Assembly (NCBI RefSeq): GCF_014269395.1
Contig: NZ_JACOGK010000012.1
Span: 8,572 to 72,571 of the forward strand
Source: Megasphaera hominis
GTDB lineage: Bacteria > Bacillota > Negativicutes > Veillonellales > Megasphaeraceae
Direction of reading: 5' to 3'
DNA length: 64,000 bases
The position numbers were made by a program, and so were the translations under genes. Positions 9,101 to 16,719 of the stretch are shown here, one piece after another (within the stretch, counting starts at the first letter, position 1; the number at the start of each line of letters is the position of its first letter). Below the pieces are notes generated by a model. That model was not told the origin of the DNA, did not search any database, and saw nothing but the letters and a program-made list of their open reading frames with translations.

Positions 9101-9658
9101 CCAGGCTTCGATCTTTTGAATTTCGTGAGACGTACGGAAGCCGTCGAAGAAATTGAGGAACGGTACACTGCCCTTGATAGCTGACAAATGAGCGACAGCC
9201 GAAAGGTCCATGACTTCCTGAACGCTGGCTTCGCACAGGAGAGCAAAGCCCGTTTGGCGACAGGCCATGACGTCGCGCTGATCGCCAAAGATGGACATGG
9301 CGTTCGTAGCCAGTGCCCGGGCAGCTACATGGAAGACACCCGGCAGGAGTTCGCCGGCGATTTTATACATATTCGGAATCATGAGCAAAAGGCCCTGTGA
9401 TGCTGTATAGGTCGTCGTCAAAGCGCCGGAAACGAGGGAACCGTGCACGGCACCGGCAGCACCGCCTTCGGCCTGCATTTCCTGTACCTTGACTACCTGG
9501 CCAAACATATTCTTGACGCCCTTCGTCGCCCATTCATCCATTTTTTCTGCCATGGTCGAGCTCGGCGTGATGGGGTAAATGGCAGCCACATCGGTGAAGA
9601 CATACGACACGTAGGCCGCGGCTGTATTACCATCCATCGTCATCATTTTCATTCCCAT
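6143..9658 (-). CDS. nifJ: Pyruvate:ferredoxin (flavodoxin) oxidoreductase, single-chain
   Basis: The 1171-residue protein matches the usual length of the homodimeric enzyme, which oxidatively decarboxylates pyruvate with CoA to acetyl-CoA, CO2 and reduced ferredoxin. The N-terminal pyruvate-binding domain contains AIYPITPSSTMAE. The inserted 2[4Fe-4S] ferredoxin domain carries CIQCNQCAIVCP (about residue 690) and CLGCGSCAEVCP (about 743). The third cluster and TPP domain have GACAGCGETPY (about 810) and NATGCSCVWADSVPSTPY, with GDGWAYDIGYGG as the TPP motif. The start ATG follows GGAGGG by 8 bases. The gene is transcribed alone, with a LysR regulator divergent across a 355-base AT-rich interval. 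This is the central pyruvate node of a fermenting anaerobe. Confidence 0.97.
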   Translation of the reverse strand: MGMKMMTMDGNTAAAYVSYVFTDVAAIYPITPSSTMAEKMDEWATKGVKNMFGQVVKVQEMQAEGGAAGAVHGSLVSGALTTTYTASQGLLLMIPNMYKIAGELLPGVFHVAARALATNAMSIFGDQRDVMACRQTGFALLCEASVQEVMDLSAVAHLSAIKGSVPFLNFFDGFRTSHEIQKIEAWDYDDLAKLVDMDAVKAFRDRGSAPDHPTLKGSLENSDVYFQQQEVQNKYYEALPDIVEEYMQKVFEMTGREYHPFTYYGAPDAEYMVIAMGSLCDATKETVDYLNAHGEKTGLLSVHLYRPFSLKYFFKYIPETVKKIAVLDRTKEQGSLAEPLYLDVTQAYSTVANKPLIVGGRAGLGGKDTTPTHILSVFENLKQEQPKDHFTVAIVDDVTHTSLPVTQDIDTTPEGTTACKFWGLGSDGTVGANKSAIKIIGNHTDMYAQAYFAYDSKKSGGITVSHLRFGKTPITASYLINKANFVSCSQQTYVQKYDVLAGIKEGGTFLLNTIWDAAGLEANLPAAMKRTLAQKQIKFYTINAVKIAQEIGLGGRFNMIMQSAFFKLADIIPVEDAVKYLKDAVVTNYGKKGQKVVDMNNAAIDEGIAQVVAVDIPAAWASAADAPQAAQDVPEFITKLQQPINRQEGDSLPVSAFAGLEDGAFPQGTAAYEKRGVAIMVPEWQTENCIQCNQCAIVCPHAAIRPVLATDEELQHAPAGFAAKDAVGAKGLHFTMSVSVLDCLGCGSCAEVCPAPQKALVMKPFGTQEEKAPLWEYGQKVVAVKDNPFNKFTVKGSQFEEPLLEFSGACAGCGETPYAKLVTQLFGDRMMIANATGCSCVWADSVPSTPYTTNKDGRGPAWGNSLFEDNAEYGLGMYLGVHQVREKLAMDVWEAIQHADLSEADKAVLQDWYDHRDDTEDTRDRADKATAVAAAAKDHDAVCQRIYDRRDYLVKRSQWLFGGDGWAYDIGYGGLDHVLAQDEDVNVLVMDTEVYSNTGGQSSKATPTSAVAKFAAGGKRTKKKDLGRMAMTYGYVYVAQVALGADMNQCIKAIKEAEAYKGPSLVIAYAPCINHGIKAGMGFSQKEAKKAVENGYWHLYRYNPDDEAAGKNGFTLDSKDPKGELRDFLMGEVRYASLEKVFPEAAEGFYEQTEKDMKDRLASYKALAERK

Positions 9659-10013
9659 TGTACAAACCCTCCAATTCTTTAAATCAATCTTGTTTTTCTA
9701 TGACATGATTATATATCATAGCTATAACTAATTTCAAGATACCCTTTTCTTCAAAAAGCACTGCAAGAGCCTGCCGTTTCTCGCTAAAATCCCTTTATTT
9801 GGCGGCATTTAGGCCCGCTCATCGATTGAAAATCAGGTGTTATATATAATTTTATTATGAAATAATATAGTTTTCAATTATATATAAAAGCTATAACTGT
9901 GTATATGTGCTTATACATTTCCACTCCTTTTATTTATATCATGTCTGACAAGATGTATATGAGAGTATTATACACAACGAAGCTGCATATTTCAAGCCAA
10001 AAGAGGAATTATC
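9659..10013. promoter_or_regulatory. Divergent nifJ-lysR control region
   Basis: The 355-base interval is very AT-rich and must hold promoters for both nifJ (minus) and lysR (plus). AGCTATAACT occurs twice in direct orientation (9720-9729 and 9889-9898), within longer similar stretches, as expected of paired regulator sites. AT-rich palindromic runs lie at 9838-9890. No gene is seen. Confidence 0.45.
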
Positions 10014-10940
10014 ATGAAACTACAACAACTTATTTATGTCAAAGAAGTCGCCCGCTGCCGCTCGATGAATAAAGCTGCCGTCAATCTCTACATTTCCCAG
10101 CCTACCTTGTCGGAAGCCATCCGCAACCTGGAAGCCGAGCTGTCCATTACCATTTTCGACCGTTCCCGCTCAGGCGTATCCCTTACCGGTGAAGGAATTG
10201 AATTTCTCAACCTGGCTGAAAAGGTGCTGGCCGATACAGAGGAAATTTACAATCATTATACGAAAAAGAAGAAGCCCCTGGAATTTCAGATTTCCTGTCA
10301 CCACTATGCCTTTGTCGTCGACTTCTTCGTTCAGTTCCTCAACCACATCGATGCCACAGCGTTCTCCCTGTCCCTGAAGGAGACGGAAACCATAACAGCA
10401 CTGGAAGACGTATACCTCAAAAAAAGTATCCTCAGCGTCATTTGTCTGACGCCGGAAAACGAGCACTACTTGCGGCAAATCCTGGACAAATGGGATCTCG
10501 TCTTTCACCCCTTAGCCAGCGTACAGCCCTATGTTTTCCTGCGTAAGGACCATCCCCTGGCCCGGCAAGCGACGATTGCCCTAGAGGACCTGTCCCCCTA
10601 TCCTATGCTCATCTTCTCCCAGGGCAGCCAGACGAATACGCTTGCTCAGGAAGAACTCTTCGTCCTGAAAGATCATACTAAAGTCGTCTACTCCTACGAC
10701 CGCGGTACGACGAACAACATTCTTGCCCACACAGACTGCTTCAATGTTGGTACGGGCTACATTATTCCCGGCATCATTCCCGATGAAATCACAGCCCTGC
10801 CTCTATCCGGTAACACACAGATGTCGGAACTTGGCTGGGTTCATTTGCGTACACAGGAAATCACAAAACTCATGTCCACCTTTGTCCAGGGCATTGAGCA
10901 TTCCCTGCGTACCTACGCGCCCCATACGCCCATCTTGTAA
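10014..10940 (+). CDS. LysR family transcriptional regulator
   Basis: The 308-residue protein begins with the LysR winged helix-turn-helix: MKLQQLIYVKEVARCRSMNKA, then SQPTLSEAIRNLEAELSITIFDRSRSGVSLTGEG as recognition helix and wing (residues 1-65). The rest is a periplasmic-binding-like effector domain. The start ATG follows AGAGGAATTATC. It is divergent from nifJ, and LysR proteins commonly regulate the divergent neighbour, so control of pyruvate oxidation is a reasonable inference but is not shown by the sequence. Confidence 0.93.
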   Translation: MKLQQLIYVKEVARCRSMNKAAVNLYISQPTLSEAIRNLEAELSITIFDRSRSGVSLTGEGIEFLNLAEKVLADTEEIYNHYTKKKKPLEFQISCHHYAFVVDFFVQFLNHIDATAFSLSLKETETITALEDVYLKKSILSVICLTPENEHYLRQILDKWDLVFHPLASVQPYVFLRKDHPLARQATIALEDLSPYPMLIFSQGSQTNTLAQEELFVLKDHTKVVYSYDRGTTNNILAHTDCFNVGTGYIIPGIIPDEITALPLSGNTQMSELGWVHLRTQEITKLMSTFVQGIEHSLRTYAPHTPIL

Positions 10941-10955
10941 GGCCGGGCTACACAT

Positions 10956-10990
10956 AAAAAAGCTGCCCCACACAGCAGTGTGAGGCAGCA
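10956..10990 (-). terminator. Intrinsic terminator of the MaoC-like gene
   Basis: GCTGCCCCACAC (10962-10973) pairs with GTGTGAGGCAGC (10978-10989) around a tetraloop, followed on the minus strand by TTTTTTATG. It also faces the 3' end of lysR, but lacks a U-run in that direction. Confidence 0.85.
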
Positions 10991-11004
10991 TAGGTACGAG
11001 TAGC

Positions 11005-11886
11005 TTATTTCCATTCAAAGACGCCCCGGTTAAGGACCGCTTTGCCCGTATTCTTATTGACGAATTTGAAGTACGCCTGATGATCGCTCATCTTCCAGAG
11101 CTGCAGCTGCACTGGCGTATCGGGGAAAAGAACCGACGTCATCTGGGCAGCCATGCGGGTCATCCGTTCCGGTTCCCCTGGAATGAGGGCGCTAATGGCC
11201 ATACGGCACGAGAAGCCAAAGGAGCAGAGGCCCTGCATGAAGGGTTTTTCAAAACCCATTTTCTGCGTGTATTCCGGATCGACGTGAACCAGGTTCGTGT
11301 CACCTGTAAGGCGGTACAAGAGGTTCTGTACAGGGCTGATGTAATCATCGACGGTTACGTCCGGTTCGCGGTCGGGAATAACGACGGAGCTTTTGGGCAT
11401 CGGTACGCCGCCAAAGCCGCCGGCTTCGTGGAAGAACGTCGTCGAATAGTTCGTGCACACATCGCGGCCCGCTTCGTCACGGACGACAATCTTCGTCTTG
11501 ACGACAGCGCCTTTGCCTTCACCGCGATCGTATACATCCGTAATTTCATCCTGCCACTGGAAGGTCCCTTTGATCGGGTCAATGGGCCGGTGCATAATGA
11601 TTTCGTGATCCATATTGAGGAAAGAGATGGTCGGCTTAATAATGTCATTAGCCAGCATAGACGCAGGCAAGGGCATCCACTGGTACGGCCGTACATTGAC
11701 AGTGCCCCAATACGGAACAGTACCGTACGTAGGAATGGCCTTCAGGAATTTTTCATACGTATAAGAAATATCTTCCCTGTGCGCGCCAACAGCCAAAGCA
11801 TACAGAATAATATCGCGCCAATTATATTCCAAATAGCGCGGTTCCATTTTCTTGCCAACAAGCATTTCATCTAAACGTTCTTTCAT
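11005..11886 (-). CDS. MaoC-like (R)-enoyl-CoA hydratase, MFE-2 hydratase-2 type
   Basis: I start at the ATG at 11886, giving 293 residues, because GGAGG lies 8 bases upstream; an upstream ATG at 11901 overlaps that ribosome site. The protein has the double hot-dog layout of eukaryote-like 2-enoyl-CoA hydratase 2. The N-terminal half carries YALAVGAHREDISYTYE and the C-terminal half has the active-site segment YRLTGDTNLVHVDPEYTQKMGF (Asp/His of the hydratase 2 motif), then GLCSFGFSCRM. It would hydrate trans-2-enoyl-CoA to (R)-3-hydroxyacyl-CoA. It stands alone, without a thiolase or acyl-CoA dehydrogenase beside it, so its pathway is unclear. Confidence 0.8.
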   Translation of the reverse strand: MKERLDEMLVGKKMEPRYLEYNWRDIILYALAVGAHREDISYTYEKFLKAIPTYGTVPYWGTVNVRPYQWMPLPASMLANDIIKPTISFLNMDHEIIMHRPIDPIKGTFQWQDEITDVYDRGEGKGAVVKTKIVVRDEAGRDVCTNYSTTFFHEAGGFGGVPMPKSSVVIPDREPDVTVDDYISPVQNLLYRLTGDTNLVHVDPEYTQKMGFEKPFMQGLCSFGFSCRMAISALIPGEPERMTRMAAQMTSVLFPDTPVQLQLWKMSDHQAYFKFVNKNTGKAVLNRGVFEWK

Positions 11887-12023
11887 CGTCATAGCCTCCA
11901 TTCAAGTTCCATCAGTTTGTCTTAGTATATTTTATCATGTTATGGGACAATGTGACAGACCGGCCCGGCACTTCCAGCGGATTTTTTTCTTCTCTGAGAA
12001 AATTTCCTTCCCCCTTGTACGAC

Positions 12024-12055
12024 AAAAAGACCTGATTCCTGCATCAGGTCTTTTT
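12024..12055. terminator. Bidirectional intrinsic terminator after the transglycosylase
   Basis: AAAAAGACCTGAT (12024-12036) and ATCAGGTCTTTTT (12043-12055) form a perfect hairpin with U-runs on both strands. Confidence 0.88.
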
Positions 12056-12093
12056 GCAAGTCCCGGTCTCTTGCGAGCCGGCAAGGACTTTTC

Positions 12094-12870
12094 TTATTTG
12101 GCAAAGCTTGTCAAATGCGTGTTGTCGTTGTTTTTGGTCTTTCCCGAACGCTGTAGGACGTGTTCCGTGTGGCTGGCCGTGCCGATTTTTTCCTGGGCCA
12201 TTGCCGTCGCGCCACTAGGGCTCACTGCACTGGCAGTCTGGTTTTCGTGCCATTCTTTAAGGGCCGGGAAAACAGGAGCATTAACCTTAGTCGTCGCTAC
12301 AGGGCTTTCGTCCATGCGGCCTGTATTAGCCTGCATACCGGCAATACGCCAAATATCCTGGCGTGTATTTTCTACAGTCTGGACGTAGTTCATGGTTTCT
12401 GCATAATGAGGCACGCCACCGGCGCGGTCTACAGCTCCGGGACCGGCATTATACGCAGCCGCTGCATACATAAAGGGCTTATCCCAGGTCTTGTAACGAT
12501 CCATCATCTGGCCCAGGTATTTTACGCCGCCAAAGATGTTTTCTCGTACATTATAGGGATTGACGTTGAGATACGCTGCCGTATCGGGCATGAGCTGCGC
12601 AATGCCGATAGCGCCAACGCCGGAAACTGCCGTATTGTCAAAATGGCTTTCTGTCGTAAAGACAGCCGTCGCAAAGACCGGGTCTACGTGATACGTTGCC
12701 GCAGCATCACAAATATTCCGGGAAATATCCGCAGCCTGTTGGGCACTAACGTACTTGCTCACCTGGTCATACACTAATTCTTCCGGTGTAATGGCCTGGG
12801 TAGCTGGTAAAATCGCCATGAGGCTGAAAACTAAGACTGCTGCTTTGCGTTTCAAATTCCAATTGATCAT
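12094..12870 (-). CDS. Exported lytic transglycosylase (SLT / family 23 lysozyme-like)
   Basis: The 258-residue protein has a signal peptide (lysines, hydrophobic core to about residue 22, ATQA cleavage near 26). The transglycosylase domain has catalytic Glu74 in TTESHFDNTAVSG, then GAIGIAQLMPDTA (87-98) and AYNAGPGAV (139-147), the three standard motifs of the Slt/MltC fold. It cleaves the MurNAc-GlcNAc bond of peptidoglycan to a 1,6-anhydro product in the periplasm. The C-terminal ~70 residues (after WRIAGM) are low-complexity and have no recognised domain. It is a single-gene transcription unit. Confidence 0.9.
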   Translation of the reverse strand: MINWNLKRKAAVLVFSLMAILPATQAITPEELVYDQVSKYVSAQQAADISRNICDAAATYHVDPVFATAVFTTESHFDNTAVSGVGAIGIAQLMPDTAAYLNVNPYNVRENIFGGVKYLGQMMDRYKTWDKPFMYAAAAYNAGPGAVDRAGGVPHYAETMNYVQTVENTRQDIWRIAGMQANTGRMDESPVATTKVNAPVFPALKEWHENQTASAVSPSGATAMAQEKIGTASHTEHVLQRSGKTKNNDNTHLTSFAK

Positions 12871-13036
12871 CTAATGGGTTTCCTTTCTCTTGTACACTGG
12901 CAAGGTACAAGGAAAATATCTTTTCCATTATACCACAAGCCATATCGCCAAATATGTCGGGATTGTTACAATTTCGACTTATTTTTGTCCTGTATTATAA
13001 GTCATTTCTCTTTTTTGCAGGCCCGGCAAAATAGGT

Positions 13037-13073
13037 AAAAAAAGGCGCCAGTCTGTTTTGCAGGCCGGCGTCC
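13037..13073 (-). terminator. Intrinsic terminator of the split-barrel gene
   Basis: On the minus strand GGACGCCGGCCTG pairs imperfectly with CAGACTGGCGCC, followed by TTTTTTT. Confidence 0.75.
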
Positions 13074-13089
13074 ATCTGCTTGCCGTAGC

Positions 13090-13473
13090 TTATATTTTTT
13101 GGGTAGCCTTGGTCACGGTGATTTCCATAACGCGGTTCGGAAAATCAAGTTTCTTCTTCATGAGGTCAAACTCCGGCCCTTCGCTGAGGAAACGGGCTGT
13201 ACCTTCGACGATAAAACCTGTACCCTCGTAGCCATTGTAGCCTTCCACCTCTTTTGAACCTACAGAAAGCTGTACCTTCGGATTGACAGCTACATTCTTT
13301 TCCGTCTGTCTGTAGCCAAAGGCCGGTATGAGGATGCGGTCGCCGTCGACGATTTCGAGGTACGAATTCCACGTATTGACCAAATGTGGTTCTGCCGTAG
13401 CGCCCCAGGAGAGAACAGTCACTACACCTTCATGAGCAAGAACAGCGCGAAATTTATCATTTAAAATTGCCAT
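13090..13473 (-). CDS. Pyridoxamine 5'-phosphate oxidase-like FMN-binding split-barrel protein
   Basis: The 127-residue protein has the small PNPOx-like split barrel: TVLSWGATAEPHLVNTW as the first strands, DGDRILIPAFGYRQTEKNVAVNPKVQLSVGS as the flavin-binding core, and GFIVEGTARFLSEGPEFD. Family members bind FMN or F420 and act as small oxidoreductases or flavin stores; no substrate can be assigned. It is divergent from the Rrf2 regulator at 13654 across 180 bases that contain a palindrome, so the regulator probably controls it in response to redox or metal state (inference). The ribosome site AGGAGGG lies 12 bases before the ATG. Confidence 0.8.
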   Translation of the reverse strand: MAILNDKFRAVLAHEGVVTVLSWGATAEPHLVNTWNSYLEIVDGDRILIPAFGYRQTEKNVAVNPKVQLSVGSKEVEGYNGYEGTGFIVEGTARFLSEGPEFDLMKKKLDFPNRVMEITVTKATQKI

Positions 13474-13561
13474 ATAGATAAGGCCCTCCTAATTACGGAT
13501 ATTTTTTGTCTGTGATTATCATACAGGAAAGTCTTTACTTCGTCAAATGACAATTCGGAAT

Positions 13562-13580
13562 ACAGATAATTTATATCTGT
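13562..13580. promoter_or_regulatory. Palindromic operator between the split-barrel gene and its Rrf2 regulator
   Basis: ACAGATA (13562-13568), a 5-base spacer, then TATCTGT (13574-13580) form a perfect 7-base dyad. Related half-sites (GTCTGTGATTATCATACAG) occur at 13509-13527. This is the expected form of an Rrf2-family operator in a divergent promoter. Confidence 0.55.
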
Positions 13581-13597
13581 AATTATTAAAAAATAGG

Positions 13598-13627
13598 TTG
13601 ACCATAACCATACTTATACCTTATCAT
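13598..13627 (+). promoter_or_regulatory. Promoter of the Rrf2 gene
   Basis: TTGACC (13598-13603) and TATCAT (13622-13627) are separated by 18 bases, upstream of AAGGAGGG and the ATG at 13654. Confidence 0.5.
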
Positions 13628-13653
13628 AAAAGAGATAAGGAGGGACTGCCCCT

Positions 13654-14148
13654 ATGAAATTTTCAGTAGGCCTGGAATATGCACTGCACTGTCTGCTCTA
13701 CATGGTAGACCTGCCGGAAGGGTATTCTGTCGGTGTGCGCGAGCTGGCACACTATCAGGGTGTATCAGAAACGTATTTGGCAAAATTTTTTACAAAACTG
13801 CGCAAAGCCGGCATTGTCAAGGCTGCGCCTGGTGTAAACGGTGGCTACGAGCTGGCCTTAGCACCGCAGGACATCACGTTTTGGCACGTCGTCGAAGCCA
13901 TCGAGGGCAAAACGCCCCTCTTCCAATGCGACGAAATACGGCAACGGGAGTTGCTCCTCGATCAGGACAATCTGCCTGACGCGTACACGAAATGCCCATG
14001 CCTCATACACACGGTCATGAACGAAGCAGAAGACCGCATGCGGCAATACCTTAACGAAAAAACACTGGCCTGGCTCCATGGCCAGACCATGACTAAGATT
14101 CCTCAAGACCACAGAAAAGCTATGCAAGATTGGTTTATAAAAGAGTAA
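13654..14148 (+). CDS. Rrf2 family transcriptional regulator
   Basis: The 164-residue protein has an N-terminal winged helix typical of Rrf2 proteins: MKFSVGLEYALHCLLYM, then LAHYQGVSETYLAKFFTKLRKAGIVKAAPGVNGGYELA (residues 33-70). The following segment WHVVEAIEG is a family hallmark. Cysteines occur at CDEIRQ and in CPCLIH, close to where iron-sulfur members (IscR, NsrR) carry cluster ligands, but spacing differs, so cluster binding is possible rather than shown. It is divergent from the FMN-binding protein, its likely target. Confidence 0.9.
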   Translation: MKFSVGLEYALHCLLYMVDLPEGYSVGVRELAHYQGVSETYLAKFFTKLRKAGIVKAAPGVNGGYELALAPQDITFWHVVEAIEGKTPLFQCDEIRQRELLLDQDNLPDAYTKCPCLIHTVMNEAEDRMRQYLNEKTLAWLHGQTMTKIPQDHRKAMQDWFIKE

Positions 14149-14159
14149 AAATGTACGAA

Positions 14160-14206
14160 GACCCTGGCAGCATGCAGAGAAAGCATGCCGCCAGGGTCTT
14201 TTTTGT
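14160..14206 (+). terminator. Intrinsic terminator of the Rrf2 gene
   Basis: GACCCTGGC-GCATGC pairs with GCATGC-GCCAGGGTC around a 7-base loop, followed by TTTTTTG. It is among the strongest hairpins in the window. Confidence 0.9.
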
Positions 14207-14253
14207 TTGCTCCGGTACATGTAGCACAATATAGAATGCCAGCCAAACTATGT

Positions 14254-15153
14254 TTAAACATATTCTGCCAATAAGCGCTTGCTGTCCTTTTTAGGTGGGT
14301 AGCCGAACATCCGAGAGTACTCGCGACTAAATTGTGACGGGCTCTCATAGCCGACCTGAAAGGCCACATCAGTTGCATTTACAGTACCCTTTAACAAAAG
14401 GAGGCGAGCCTCCTGCAAGCGTAATTTCTTTTGAAATTGTAACGGACTCATGGCTGTCACTTCTTTAAATTGACGATGTAGTGTCGGCACGCTGACCTTT
14501 GCTTTTTCCGCCAGTTCTTCTACGCGGATAGTTTCATTATAATGAGTAATGACGTACTGAACGATTTCCTGAATCTGGCAGGCAGTGCTGCCCTTCATAG
14601 CGAATTGCCGCAACACATGGCCGTGCGGGCCTATGAGCACGTAATAGAGGATTTCTTTAATGTAAATAGGCGCTAATACGTCAATGTTATCCGGCGCATC
14701 CACGAGACGTACCAAGCGTGCCATGGCATCCATGAGCGGCACCTCAATGGGGCTGACGTGGATAGCCCTGTCCTGTTTCTTTTTGGGATTTTCCTGATAC
14801 TTATCATGAATCAAATCGACGATTTGATTCATAGTAAATTCCAGTTTCAAGGAAATGTAGGGCTCTGTCTCGGTAGCCTCCATAATCTGCCCGATAACTG
14901 GCAGACCTACAGCGGAAATGAGATATTCTGAAGGGCCATATTGAAAGCATTCCTTAGCCAGACAGATTTCCTTCTTCCCTTGCAGGATGATACAAAGGGA
15001 TGGCTTCTGGAAAATATGACTTGGCTCGCTGGCAGAAAATTCCCGCACGAAGTACAGCGACGGGACAGCCGTTTCTATCCACGTTTCCCGCTTCATGTGA
15101 CGACTGACAATTGCAGCCATTTCCTGTCTGTATGCAGACAACTTCGTTTCCAT
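14254..15153 (-). CDS. AraC family transcriptional regulator
   Basis: I prefer the ATG at 15153 (299 residues) over one 9 bases upstream because GAGGAG abuts the latter. The N-terminal half is an AraC_N-type cupin-like sensor (PSLYFVREFSASEPSHIFQKPSLCIILQGKKEI). The C-terminal ~100 residues are a double helix-turn-helix: IRVEELAEKAKVSVPTLHRQFKEV and TDVAFQVGYESPSQFSREYSRMFG. It lies just downstream of, and on the same strand as, the three-gene exported-enzyme operon (15300-18277). Regulators of this subtype often control neighbouring small hydrolase or oxidoreductase operons, so it is a plausible controller. Confidence 0.9.
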   Translation of the reverse strand: METKLSAYRQEMAAIVSRHMKRETWIETAVPSLYFVREFSASEPSHIFQKPSLCIILQGKKEICLAKECFQYGPSEYLISAVGLPVIGQIMEATETEPYISLKLEFTMNQIVDLIHDKYQENPKKKQDRAIHVSPIEVPLMDAMARLVRLVDAPDNIDVLAPIYIKEILYYVLIGPHGHVLRQFAMKGSTACQIQEIVQYVITHYNETIRVEELAEKAKVSVPTLHRQFKEVTAMSPLQFQKKLRLQEARLLLLKGTVNATDVAFQVGYESPSQFSREYSRMFGYPPKKDSKRLLAEYV

Positions 15154-15299
15154 AGCACTCATCTCCTCTTCTGTCTCAGAACTAAAAGGTGTGCCATGCT
15201 CCTACAAAAGGTATGCAGAGAAGCATAGCAGGGACACGACTTTTCTTTATTTCACATTTTAGCATATCATTCGTGACCAGCAAGTCCCCTTGTGGAGTT

Positions 15300-16706
15300 C
15301 TACTGTTTCGGATAGGCTCTGGCCTGGGGATTCAGGTAGCCTTTGATAATCTTGGGCGGATTGGCTTCGGCGTCTTTGGCGTAGAGGTATTTCGGGTTGA
15401 TAGCAACGCTATTGGGATCGACGCGGTAGTCGCCATAGGCGAACATGGTCGTGGAGCCGTAGGTCGATTCCGGCGGTCTGATGGAAGGAACCAAGGCGCT
15501 TTCGCCTTTGTCCAGGGCATTTTTCACGGTGGCGATTACATTATCCAGATATTTCATATCTAAGGGTAAAGGATTATGGCCTGTGAAAATGCGTTTAGCC
15601 CGGCCGTTTACTTTTTTCCTTAGGTCAACAAGCGCCGTGTAATAGCGGTCCAAAGAGCATTCGATGCCAACATCGTCAAGGAGTCCCGAATTAGGGCCAA
15701 TGGGGTCGTTACTGCCCAGCGAGTCCGATGTGTACAAATCGCCGGTCTTGGGATCCAGGAGGACCATGCTGCCTACGGTATGACCCGGTACAGCATAGGC
15801 GGTCAGTACGGTATTGCCTAAATCAAAGGTGTCCCCTTCTTTAGGATCGAGCGTACCTTGCGGAATCTTGTCACCAAACCAGCTGAGGTCCTTGTGCGGA
15901 ACATAGACGCGGATGTGTTTGTCTAAGAAGTTTTGTGTCTGCGCTGCATGATCGCCGTGGCCATGGAGAGAAATAACATCAAAGGGGAGGCCACCTGTGA
16001 GCTTTTCTATGAGAGAATACAAATCTCCTTTTGAATCGAGACCGCTATCAATCAGCAAGGCCCGTTTGGAGCCCACTACGAGGAACATGTTTACACGGGC
16101 GTAATCGGAGATCCGGATCAGAGCCGGCGTGTCCGGTGCAGCCTCGCGGAGGACTTCATAGCTGAAGTATCCCGGCTGGTTGACGACGAAATTGTATCGT
16201 AGCGTGGCTACGTCGCTGGGTGCGGCGCCTGCCGATAAGGCAATAGCTTTGACGACGACAGTCTTTTCTGTCTGTCTCGTATTATTGGCGCCGGCGCCAA
16301 ATTCCAGGATGGGGATGGCGCCCTTTGCAGGATCAAAGACGGGGCTGTCTTTTGTAGGCTCACTGCCGTCGAGAGTATAGTGGATGACTGCGTTGGGCGT
16401 GGCTGAGCCTAAACGGATATGGCTAAAGCTGATTTCGTACGTCCCAGGCATAGGATAGGCACCGGGCATGGCCGTCTTGGGAAGAGCCGCCGGATCCGGC
16501 ACGTTGGTCTTTGCCAGGCCGGCCTGACCTGGTATAGCGGCGGTTAGTCCCTGACCGGCCGTAGTGCTTCTAGCTGTCCCTACAGTCTGCTGCGCAGCCC
16601 CTGCTACCTGCGTAGTTGCAGCATGGGCAGGTACAGGCTGGCCAAAGAGCACCAGTGCTGCGACAAAACCGGCCGCTAGGATTCCCAGATTTCTTGATTT
16701 TCTCAT
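15300..16706 (-). CDS. Exported metallo-beta-lactamase-fold hydrolase with chitobiase-like Ig domain
   Basis: The 468-residue protein has a signal peptide (cleavage near residue 29, AHA). After a low-complexity Ala/Gln/Thr linker (30-80) comes a small beta-sandwich with IHYTLDGSEPTKDSPVF (108-124), the signature of the chitobiase/beta-hexosaminidase C-terminal domain. The metallo-beta-lactamase domain follows: LIDSGLDSKG, HGHGDH (248-253), VPGHTVGS (His309), TSDSLG (Asp328) and FTGHN near the end, so both metal sites are intact. Possible activities include lactonase, esterase or thioesterase; the substrate is unknown. It is the last gene of an operon with a SnoaL-like protein and an alpha/beta hydrolase, all exported. 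Confidence 0.85.
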   Translation of the reverse strand: MRKSRNLGILAAGFVAALVLFGQPVPAHAATTQVAGAAQQTVGTARSTTAGQGLTAAIPGQAGLAKTNVPDPAALPKTAMPGAYPMPGTYEISFSHIRLGSATPNAVIHYTLDGSEPTKDSPVFDPAKGAIPILEFGAGANNTRQTEKTVVVKAIALSAGAAPSDVATLRYNFVVNQPGYFSYEVLREAAPDTPALIRISDYARVNMFLVVGSKRALLIDSGLDSKGDLYSLIEKLTGGLPFDVISLHGHGDHAAQTQNFLDKHIRVYVPHKDLSWFGDKIPQGTLDPKEGDTFDLGNTVLTAYAVPGHTVGSMVLLDPKTGDLYTSDSLGSNDPIGPNSGLLDDVGIECSLDRYYTALVDLRKKVNGRAKRIFTGHNPLPLDMKYLDNVIATVKNALDKGESALVPSIRPPESTYGSTTMFAYGDYRVDPNSVAINPKYLYAKDAEANPPKIIKGYLNPQARAYPKQ

Positions 16707-16719
16707 ACATATTCTCCCC

